Source: Sipunculus nudus (taxonomy: Eukaryota; Annelida; Sipuncula; Golfingiida; Sipunculidae). Taken from it: 64,000 bases of DNA. The stretch spans positions 53,639,676 through 53,703,675 of the forward strand of contig CM049316.1 of the NCBI GenBank assembly GCA_026874595.1, read 5' to 3'. The notes under the pieces are model-generated. The model was not told the origin of the DNA and searched no databases. It saw only the letters and a program-made list of their open reading frames with translations. The position numbers and the translations under genes were made by a program. Shown in pieces: positions 48,901-60,900 of the stretch; positions within the stretch are counted from its first letter, which is position 1; the number at the start of each line of letters is the position of its first letter.

Positions 48901-51900
48901 CACTGCAGTGTTTTGTGGTGTATTTAATGCTGTCTGTCTGAATACTAAGTTATGTTATAATGTCTGCTGCTGTGTTTTGTGGTGTATTTAATGCTGTCTG
49001 TCTGAATACTAAGTTATGTTATAATGTCTGCTGCTGTGTTTTGTGGTGTATTTAATGCTGTCTGTCTGAATACTAAGTTATATTAAAATGCCTGCTGCTG
49101 TGTTTTGTGGTGTATTTAATGCTGTCTGTCTGAATACTAAGTTATTTCTTATGCTCGGTGCTGTGTTTTGTGGTGTATTGTCTGTATAGCATAAATACCT
49201 TGGGTTTGTTGTCAGCTTCTGTATTGTATACACTAGATATTCCTGCAGTTTCTCATCTTCACTCTGTCAATAAAAGTAAGTCAAACATGTCACAAAGTAG
49301 CTCACAAACAGTAAATCTGTTCCTCAATATATAATGCAATTAAGTAAAAAAATACAATTAACAAATTTTGCAATATGAATGAATTGAGTAAGATTATGTC
49401 TCCACAGTATAAAATATTACCTGATGACAGCATGATCCTAAGTATGTAAGGGTATAATAATGCAAAGGTCAACACTGGCATTTTCACATGAATCATGCAT
49501 TAATGTATATAAATAATGGGGATATGTTTATGGTCAAAACCTGTTTCAGTGATCTATTGTATATATATCAAGTAACGGTATGTCATGGTAAACAAGTGAA
49601 AACAACAAATGAATTATAGGATTTATGCTATCAAGTTTTGTTTTTTTTTAAATAAAAATTGAACAGATAAAGGAAGCTTTTAAGCAATTGCAGTATGAAA
49701 ACATGCTCTGATTTCTTATCAGAGTAAAGAAAAATGTTTTTTGTCATTCTAACAAGAAAAGTAACTTAATCTAACCAGAATACTGTGGTTGCCTTTATAT
49801 TGGCGGGGCTGAATTTTCGTGGTTTTTATATTTTTAAAAGTTTCACGGGGTTCCTTTTTCGCGCTCTATCATTGGTCTAGTAGTATATTTCATTATCAAA
49901 AATAGTTTCATTTACCGGTGATTTCACTATTATCTAGGTCTCCTATTTCTCTGTCCGGATATCGCATGTTCGAACATTCACAGACGGCTGAGCCGACGCC
50001 TGCGGGAAGCATTGACCCCGCTGGCTGTAATTAGTTCAGGGCCGAGGCTCATTAAAAACAACTCAAATGTTATTACAGTGTGTCGAGAAACCAACCTGTA
50101 ACTACAAAACGGTATATTAAGTTTGTTTAGGAAAACTGTCTTGATAAGGGTATCTTACTCCTGTTAATTAAAAGTCGAGTCGTAATCACCTGCTCAACCA
50201 ACAAGGGACGCCTATAGGTAGCCCCCTTGTTTCAGGATCAAAGGCATGGATGTGCCCAGAATAATTTGAATGCCGTTTATATATGTTGCTAATTACTTCC
50301 ATATAGGTGGAAGAAGGAACCGTATTCAGTTTCTCACAGTTAAAATCTGAAGCAAAACATAATATTCCACTGTTTTAAGGCACTTTGGCCCCAAAATGAA
50401 CTGCAACCTTTCAAATATATTCAAAACTCACGTCATCACTAGCCAATCATACATCGTTTGGGGCGTCATGATTTCACAGTCTTTTATACAGTTACAGGGT
50501 GGCGCAACCCTAGCAGCTATGTTCACTACTTTAGTGGCAAATTTATTCATTAACATGACTAAATACGGCACAATGTGAAAGAGTACCTTCTACTCAATAT
50601 TCATTTTTAAGCGGCACTGGATGTCATCTAACTTGGCACACATACATGTAATTTTTAAATATTACTGCCCAGCGGGCATTGACACTTTCCAGTCATGTGC
50701 CGGGGGAAAGGAATAACTGCCGGGCGCGTCCGCCGGAGTTAGCACGCACCTGCAAAGGGTCCCGGTTTTTTGCATCAAAGCCAACCGATATTATTTAAAA
50801 TGGGCCCAGCATTCTCCCTGAATCATTTATCGTATATGCACCAGGCTCGATGGACAATCACTACGTAGCTGAAGATAAATATCAACTGTCGCAAACTATC
50901 GGCAGCTTTGAAATTAATGATTATGGTCTGGTATATGTGCATTCAAAACTTTCATTTTCGCGGTCAGGGAGCGACCGCGAATATTGCGAATTTGAAACCA
51001 CCGCAAATAAGAAGACAACCACAGTATCAGCAGTAGCTGACAAGAGCCCTCAGCCTAAAAAAATGATTGGTGGTAACAGTAACATCTGTACTCACATTGA
51101 TGTATATCTGTACAGATTACACAAGTAACAAGTTAGTCTTAGATAGAACAGAGGGCAAAATGTGAAATGGAGCTAAATGATCTATTAGTTCTTCAAATGA
51201 AGGTCACTTGCTTTGTGGTAAAAGTAGTATATATCATGGAAATCTAGATACACTATGACCTTGAATTGTATGTCAAGGTCACTCATTTTCAAACTGGATT
51301 TTGAACTGGATTTTTTTAGTATAAATCTGTCCTGATGAAGTGAAGCAACTATGTTTCTTTTTAAGGTTCTCATGCAAAAATGACCATGTAAACGATAAAC
51401 ACTTGTAAAAATGAAGATACTGTGGATGGCGCAAACAGACTGCTAGAGCAGTTACAGATCATCAATAACCCCCACCATATTTCATAACAATCCATCAAGT
51501 GGTTCCAGAGAAAAAAGCAGACAAGTTTTTTCTATAAATAGATCTGTGACCTTGAAAAATATGTCAAGGTCACCCATGTTTGAACTAGAAAAGATTTTGT
51601 TGGTATACATCTGCCCTGAACAAATGAAGCTGCTTTGTTAAAGTCTTTTTGAGATATCCTGCTCTCAATGTAAATCTAAATTAATGCCTAGACACCTAGT
51701 AGATGCCGACGGATGGACAGCATGGGTGATGACAATAGCCAACCAGCCTATATAGGCTGATGGCTACAAAAGGTGGAGCTTATTTTTAGTTAAACTGAAC
51801 TTGAACATGAAGTTTGTAGTATCACAAATTATAATTTTACCTTCCTCGAGCCTTTGGCTGTGACAGTGTGCTACAAGTATGGTAATAATACAAGGGTGCT

Positions 51901-54900
51901 TAAATTAGGAATAATGACAGTAAACTATAGGATAAAACCAAGGATCAACAGGCATACCAACATTTCTATAATGAACTACCAACAGAGTTGGCAATTATAT
52001 TGCAATTATATATTTAAGATTATCCAAAACTGCCCCTTCAGCACCATCTGGTGCACATTCTCTTAACCAAGGCACAGTTTTGGTGATGTTAAGAACTGAA
52101 ATTCTTGCCTGAAGAAATGATACATGGAATACAAAGGCAGAGACTAATATTTATACTGATAAGAGCACAGTAAGAAAAAGATCATTGTGTGAACTTGTGT
52201 GACAAGTACATGTACATAGCAAGTACTACAAATTTTGAACCTGAGTACAAGTACCAATTACACAACCATGTATTTGACCCAAACCTGATGCAGTGATATC
52301 AGACAACTAAAACATTCTCATTTATCTGAAAGGTCTAACACCTCTTCTCCATACACAGAGGCACTGCCACATTTAGGTCAACAAGTGCAGATTCAACACC
52401 ATATTGTTTGCAGATAGCTATAGAGAAATCCCAGGTCTTTACTTTACTTGTGAAATCCTGAACTTCCACAGAGTTTAATGATAAGCCCACATTTTACATT
52501 TGCATTGACTAATTTGCACTGACTAGTTTATAAAGGTGTCTATCTAAATTTGAAAGATTTGTTAAGGAAAGAATGAGCCATGAGAATCCTAAAACAGAAA
52601 ATCAAGTGGTTACCATGTACAGTCTTCCAACAAGAGCTTGTATTGCTCCCTCATTGCACACCATGTCAGAGTTCCTGCAGAAATAAGATGCAAATAAAAT
52701 AAAAATAAAATAAAAGTGTAATACCATTCAATGTTAACATTCTAAAATGTAGAACTTCTCCTATTTCACACAGCCTCTCATCTAATTCTTACACTTTGTG
52801 ATTGGAAAATCAGCTACAGTGTTGTCTTTTTATTATTTTTTCTTCTAGGTAATATTTGTTAATCATTTATTTATTCACAAGCTTAGTATATTTAATCAAT
52901 TTTTTAAAATAAATTACATGTCTTAAGGCTAATCACTAATAAAACAACACTTACCTTGAATTGTTGAGGGTTAAATAGATGATACAATAAGCCAGAGCCT
53001 CTAGGACATTGACGGAGGAGGTCAGTTTAACAGCCTGACAGACGGCCTGAACCCCACCAACATCCCTTATTGCATCTCTGAAACTAAACAGCACCACAAA
53101 TCAGTCACTACCGCCACCATCTTTGATCATATGGTGGATACAGATGACTCATATTTTACCACAAATTCCAGGATACTATGGAATATTTGACAGACATATG
53201 GATCAAAAGGGATAAAGCCTAATTCAAAGTTATATCACAGCCAAATGACACTGAAATTTTATTCACCATGAAAAACGTTTAAAATTTTAGTTTTAATCTT
53301 TTGACAATGTGTAGTTTGAGATGCATTATATTTTATGACCACACTTACCCAGCATGCTTTGCGATGATGTTCTGGATACTCTCAGCCAATGTCTGCTGCT
53401 CCTCAGGATCCTGTTCAAACAAATTAAACAACAAAATATGCCAGCAGTCAAAGCAAGAGTTTAACCACGGAATTACTGGTACAAACACTGACAGAAATTA
53501 ATTAAGGATCACAGTGTTCACATTTAAGCTGGAAGATACATAACCAAACAATGACTCCACACATGTTCTGATGTTTTCTATTTTATTTCATCGATTTCTG
53601 ATGAGGGCAGCTCTAAATTTAAAGACATTGTATTCTTAGGTTAGTAGACACATTTCTGAGATTCTGTAGAACACAAGACTCTAAACCAGAGAAACAAATG
53701 GTCTTTTTTCACACTGTAATTGTAAGACTACTTTTGTATTACTACAGCAATAGGACAGCTTTTCATATGAAAGCATCTGGAACTGGCATTGCAAACATTT
53801 TGTACTGAACATACTTTCAACTGGCCCAACAAACAGGTCTGCATATTTTATTTTTTAATGGAAATCTGAAAATGGTGGCAACAGAGTGACTAACATCTTT
53901 AACACTGTCGCTTTATCATACCAAAAGTAGTGCATTCCATTTCTTTTTACTTTTAACAGAAATATCCTGGCACTGGTTGATATAGTACTAAATGTATTTC
54001 TGAATACCAGGGCATCTACATAAGTCTATTTAATGTACTCACTGTACTTCTGACTAGAGTGGCACATAAACTTGGTATCTGTACATATTCCTGTGCTCCC
54101 CTGCAAACTGCCTCCATATCTACTGGTATGAGATTCTGAAGCAGAAACAAACTCATTAATATTAATGATCCTTAGCTCTGATGTCCTGTCATATGGGATG
54201 CAGGTTTAATGTATGCATACTGATGGGTTTAATTATATTTTAATTTGTTAAATTATTTAAAAGAAAATTGATTTCTTTAACAAGTGGCCCATGGGCCATG
54301 ATGCTCAGCTAAATTTGACTGGGTGCTCATTTCCTTTATTAATGATATATATTGTCTGTATGTGAATAGCCTAGGGCTAATGTAACTATGTCAATAAGTG
54401 GACAGAAATTAAAATTTTAGGATTCATAGGAGACCTACCCAGGACCCCCCTGGATTTCACAATAAAGGGTTCTAAAGAAAATGGATACAATTTGTACCAT
54501 GTCTGTCTGGGTGCTCAAAATCATGTTTCTGGTCCATAGCTCACAAAATATAGGTCACCATGACTGAATTTCAGGTTTACAAGGAGAATTGCCAAGGACT
54601 TCCCTGAATGTCATGTTAAAAGAGTCTAGGGCTAATGGATACAATTTTTGCCCTGTCTGACTGCTCAAAATAATGCTTCTGGCCAGTAGCTTGCAGAATA
54701 TAGGTCACCATGACCTACATTTAAATTTCAAAGGAGATTTGCCCAGGACCTAGGCCTAGTGCATACAACTTGTACCCATCTGACGTTAAAGGTACTCAGA
54801 TCATGTTTTGGCCTGTCACATGCAGGTTTCCAGTGGGATTTGCCAAGATCTCCCTGGATGTTGTGTTGGAAGATTTTAGGGCTTAATGATACAATTTATG

Positions 54901-57900
54901 CCCTATCTGAATGTATTTGACATGTTTTATAAGAATTAAGTTACCTAATTTCAAGATTCGTAGAAGACTTGCCAAAGACCTCCATAGACTTTTCAATACA
55001 AGGTACAAAGGAAAATAGATACAATTTGTACCTTGTCTGTCTGAATGCTCTAATTCATACTTTTTTTTTGGCTCATAGCCTGTGAACGATGACATAATTT
55101 CTGGTTTCCAAAGACATTTGCCTAGAAACTCCCAGGATATTGTGTGAGAAGATTCTAGGCCCAACAGATACAATTTGTGCCCATATGACATTCAGGGTGT
55201 TCATATGACATCTTTTCCCTGTAGGTCACAGAATATAGGTCACAGTGACCTAATTTCAGATTTCCAAGGACATTTGCCGAGGACCTCTTTAAATGTCTTG
55301 TTAGGGGATTCTAGGCCTAAAAGATACAATTTGTGCCCCGTCTGACTGACTGGAAGCTCAAAATCATGTTTTTGGTCCGTAGGTCACAAAATATAGGTCA
55401 CCATGACCTAATTTCAGGTTTCCAACGAGTTTTGCCTAGGACCTCCCTGGATGTTCAGTTAGAAGTTTCTAGGTCTTACGGTTATGAATTGTGCCATGTT
55501 AATGGCCGGATGGCTGGACAACCAGATAGATTCTGGACAAAGGGTGATGGCTATAGCACAGATGACTCACAGTCGGCCGAGCTAAAATTGTTACATTACC
55601 ACAACATGGCATCTTCTGGATTACTCCTCGAATTACTACTTAATAAAGGTTTTGTATATTGGAGCAGAAACAGCATTACAATTGAGGAAATACAGTTCAA
55701 ACAAAAACAATTACTGCATAAAACTTAGTAGATGGGGGGGGGGCTGTTATGAGAATAACTGTATGCCTTTAACAGCAGATGATCTCCCCCTGTGACCAAT
55801 TACAAATCAGGTACCTGGCATAGCAGACTTCCAGTGACCAGAAGTGGGCTGCCTGCAGCGTAACCATGCATGTGAGTACAAAAAAGCTTCATAGAAAGAA
55901 TTTAATACCTAGCCTAATTTTTTAGCATTTACCCTTTCAAATTTCAGATTTGGAAAGATAAAATACTCACATGTACATGCTGTAAAAATTAAATCAACAG
56001 TACTTACAGTAAAAACGTGCCTTGGTTAATACTGACCAGTACAAAGTCCATTAATAGGTCAGGCATGACCAGCTGAAACCAGTTAATGTGATATATCTAT
56101 GTCAAACTTGTGTGAAGTGTCATACAGTCTGATGGTATACTGACCTGTACATAGTCCTCTGTAGGTCAGGCATGACCATCTGCCACCAGTTCATTTGATA
56201 TATCTATGTCAAACTTGTGTGAAGTGTCATACAGTCTGATGGTACACTGACCTGTATATAGTCCTCTGTAGGTCGGGCGTGACCAGCTGCCATCAGTTCA
56301 TGTGATATATCTATGTCAAACTTGTGTGAAGTGTCATACAGTCTGATAGTATAGTGACCCGACAAAGTCCTCTGTAGGTTGGGCGTGACCAGCCGCCACC
56401 TGTTCATGTGATATATCTATGTAAAACTTGTGTGAAGTGTCATACAGTCTGATGGTATACTGACCTGTACATAGTCCTCTGTAGGTCAGGCGTGACCAGC
56501 TGCCACCAGTTCATGTGATATATCTAAATCAAACTTGTGTGAAGTGTCATACAGTCTGATGGTATACTGACCTGTACATAGTCCTTTGTAGGTCGAGCAT
56601 GACCAGCTGCCACCAGTTCATGTGATATATCTATGTCAAACTTGTGTGAGGTGTCGTACAGTCTGATGGTATACTGACCTGTACATAGTCCTCTGTAGGT
56701 TGAGCATGACCAGCTGCCACCAGTTCATGTGATATATCTATGTCAAACTTGTGTGAGGTGTCGTACAGTCTGATGGTATACTGACCTGTACATAGTCCTC
56801 TGTAGGTCGAGCATGACCAGCTGCCACCAGTTCATGTGATATATCTATGTCAAACTTGTGTGAAGTGTCATACAGTCTGATGGTATACTGACCTGTACAT
56901 AGTCCTCTGTAGGTCGAGCATGACCAGCTGCCACCAGTTCATGTGATATATCTATATCTAACTTGTGTGAAGTGTCAAACAGTCTGATGGTAAACTGACC
57001 TGTACATAGTCCTTTGCGGTTGGGCATGACCAGCTGCCACCAGTTCATGTGATATATCTATGTCAAACTTGTGCGAGGCGTCGTACAGTCTGATGGTATA
57101 CTGACCTGTACATAGTCCTCTGTAGGTCGGGCATGACCAGCTGCCACCAGTTCATGTGATATATCTAAATCAAACTTGTGTGAAGTGTCATACAGTCTGA
57201 TGGTAGACTGACCTGTACATAGTCCTTTGTAGGTCGGGCATGACCAGCTGCCACAAGTTCATGTGATATATCTATGTCAAACTTGTGTGAGGCGTCGTAC
57301 AGTCTGATGGTATACTGACCTGTACATAGTCCTCTGTAGGTTGGGCGTGACCAGCTGCCACCAGTTCATGTGATATATCTATGTCAAACTTGTGTGAGGC
57401 GTCGTACAGTCTGATGGTATACTGACCTGTACATAGTCCTCTGTAGGTCGGGCATGACCAGCTGCCACCAGTTCATGTGATATATCTATGTCAAACTTGT
57501 GTGAGGTGTCATACAGTCTGATGGTACACTGACCTGTACATAGTCCTCTGTAGGTCGAGCATGACCAGCTGCCACCAGTTCATGTGATATATCTATGTCA
57601 AACTTGTGTGAGGTGTCGTACAGTCTGATGGTATACTGACCTGTACATAGTCCTCTGTAGGTCGAGCATGACCAGCTGCCACCAGTTCATGTGATATATC
57701 TATGTCAAACTTGTGTGAGGTGTCGTACAGTCTGATGGTATACTTGTGTGAGGTGTCGTACAGTCTGATGGTATACTGACCTGTACATAGTCCTTTGTAG
57801 GTCGGGCATGACCAGCTGCCACCAGTTCATGTGATATATCTATGTCAAACTTGTGTGAAGTGTCGTACAGTCTGATGGTATACTGACCTGTACATAGTCC

Positions 57901-60900
57901 TCTGTAGGTTGAGCATGACCAGCTGCCACCAGTTCATGTGATATATCTATGTCAAACTTGTGTGAGGTGTCGTACAGTCTGATGGTATACTGACCTGTAC
58001 ATAGTCCTCTGTAGGTCGAGCATGACCAGCTGCCACCAGTTCATGTGATATATCTAAATCAAACTTGTGTGAAGTGTCATACAGTCTGATGGTATACTGA
58101 CCTGTACATAGTCCTTTGTAGGTTGGGCATGACCAGCTGCCACCAGTTCATGTGATATATCTATGTCAAACTTGTGTGAAGTGTCGTACAGTCTGATGGT
58201 ATACTGACCTGTACATAGTCCTCTGTAGGTTGAGCATGACCAGCTGCCACCAGTTCATGTGATATATCTATGTCAAACTTGTGTGAGGTGTCGTACAGTC
58301 TGATGGTATAATGACCTGTATATAGTCCTCTGTAGGTCGAGCATGACCAGCTGCCACCAGTTCATGTGATATATCTATGTCAAACTTGTGTGAGGTGTCG
58401 TACAGTCTGATGGTATACTGACCTGTACATAGTCCTCTGTAGGTCGAGCATGACCAGCTGCCACCAGTTCATGTGATATATCTATGTCAAACTTGTGTGA
58501 GGTGTCATACAGTCTGATAGTATACTGACCTGTACATAGTCCTCTGTAGGTCGGGCATGACCAGCTGCCACCAGTTCATGTGATATATCTATGTCAAACT
58601 TGTGTGAGGTGTCATACAGTCTGATGGTATACTGACCTGTACATAGTCCTCTGTAGGTCCGGCATGACCAGCTGCCACCAGATCATGTGATATATCTATG
58701 TCAAACTTGTGTGAGGTGTCATACAGTCTGATGGTATACTGACCTGTACATAGTCCTTTGTAGGTCGAGCATGACCAGCTGCCACCAGTTCATGTGATAT
58801 ATCTATGTCAAACTTGTGTGAAGTGTCATACAGTCTGATGGTACACTGACCTGTACATAGTCCTCTGTAGGTCGAGCATGACCAGCTGCCACCAGTTCAT
58901 GTGATATATCTATGTCAAACTTGTGTGAGGTGTCATACAGTCTGATAGTATACTGACCTGTACATAGTCCTCTGTAGGTTGGGCGTGACCAGCTGCCACC
59001 AGTTCATGTGATATATCTATGTCAAACTTGTGTGAAGTGTCGTACAGTCTGATGGTATACTGACCTGTACATAGTCCTCTGTAGGTCGAGCATGACCAGC
59101 TGCCACCAGTTCATGTGATATATCTATGTCAAACTTGTGTGAGGTGTCATACAGTCTGATGGTACACTGACCTGTACATAGTCCTCTGTAGGTCGGGCAT
59201 GACCAGCTGCCACCAGTTCATGTGATATATCTATGTCAAACTTGTGTGAAGTGTCATACAGTCTGATGGTATACTGACCTGTACATAGTCCTCTGTAGGT
59301 CGAGCATGACCAGCTGCCACCAGTTCATGTGATTTATCTATGTCAAACTTGTGTGAGGTGTTGTACAGTCTGTGGGTATACTGACCTGTACATAGTCCTC
59401 TGTAGGTCGGGCATGACCAGCTGCCACCAGATCATTTGATATATCTATGCCAATTTGTGTGAGGTGTCGACAGTCTGATGGTATACTGACCTGTACATAG
59501 TCCTCTGTAGGTCGGGCATGACCAGCTGCCACCAGTTCATGTGATATATCTATGTCAAACTTGTGTGAGGTGTCGTACAGTCTGATGGTACACTGACCTG
59601 TACATAGTCCTCTGTAGGTCGGGCATGACCAGCTGCCACCAGTTCATGTGATATATCTAAATCAAACTTGTGTGAAGTGTCATACAGTCTGATGGTATAC
59701 TGACCTGTACATAGTCCTTTGTAGGTCGGGCATGATCAGCTGCCACCAGTTCATGTGATATATCTATGTCAAACTTGTGTGAGGTGTCGTACAGTCTGAT
59801 GGTATACTGACCTGTACATAGTCCTCTGTAGGTTGGGCGTGACCAGCTGCCACCAGTTCATGTGATATATCTAAATCAAACTTGTGTGAAGTGTCATACA
59901 GTCTGATGGTATACTGACCTGTACATAGTCCTCTGTAGGTCGGGCATGACCAGCTGCCACCAGTTCATGTGATATATCTAAATCAAACTTGTGTGAAGTG
60001 TCATACAGTCTGATGGTATACTGACCTGTACATAGTCCTTTGTAGGTCGGGCATGACCAGCTGCCACCAGTTCATGTGATATATCTATGTCAAACTTGTG
60101 TGAGGTGTCGTACAGTCTGATGGTATACTGACCTGTACATAGTCCTCTGTAGGTCGGGCATGACCAGCTGCCACAAGTTCATGTGATATATCTAAATCAA
60201 ACTTGTGTGAGGTGTCGTACAGTCTGATGGTATACTGACCTGTACATAGTCCTCTGTAGGTTGAGCATGACCAGCTGCCACCAGTTCATGTGATATATCT
60301 ATGTCAAACTTGTGTGAGGTGTCATACAGTCTGATGGTATACTGACCTGTACATAGTCCTCTGTAGGTCGGGCATGACCAGCTGCCACCAGTTCATGTGA
60401 TATATCTAAATCAAACTTGTGTGAAGTGTCATACAGTCTGATGGTATACTGACCTGTACATAGTCCTCTGTAGGTCGAGCATGACCAGCTGCCACCAGTT
60501 CATGTGATATATCTAAATCAAACTTGTGTGAAGTGTCATACAGTCTGATGGTATACTGACCTGTACATAGTCCTCTGTAGGTCGGGCATGACCAGCTGCC
60601 ACCAGTTCATGTGATATATCTATGTCAAACTTGTGTGAGGTGTCGACAGTCTGATGGTATACTGACCTGTACATAGTCCTCTGTAGGTTGGGCGTGACCA
60701 GCTGCCACCAGTTCATGTGATATATCTATGTCAAACTTGTGTGAGGTGTTGTACAGTCTGATGGTATACTGAGGTGACGCTCGGTCCTCAGAAGCTTCTT
60801 TACACATCACCTAAAATTAATATCAAACTCAAAAGTTTATATCAATATTCATAAGGGGTCATACCTGAGAAAGATTACTCCAGGGTGAGACTCGTGGACC

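Larger units (their letters stand above)
54279..55590 (+). mobile_element. Head/tail element D, core with oestrogen-response-element-like palindromes
   Basis: Head AACAAGTGGCCCATGGGCCATGATGCTCAGCT; the palindrome has changed on both sides in a matched way. Tail GATGACTCACAGTCGGCCGAGC-TAAAA at 55560-55587. About seven modules of ~150 bp: AATATAGGTCACCATGACCT, AATTTCAGGTTTCCAAGGAG, TTGCCNAGGACCTCCCTG, AGATTCTAGGCCTAA, GATACAATTTGTGCCC. In the intron between exons 4 and 5. Confidence 0.75.

Noticed and set aside
50850..51128. 92-codon + frame
   Set aside because: It runs through the inverted terminal sequence of the 49782-51028 element.
56026..60768. CRISPR-like array
   Set aside because: Direct tandem copies with no spacers, in a eukaryotic intron.
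56204..60810. Short minus frames in the array as separate genes
   Set aside because: They are pairs of 107-bp units read until the frameshift stop; only the 60667-60810 copy fits the spliced gene.
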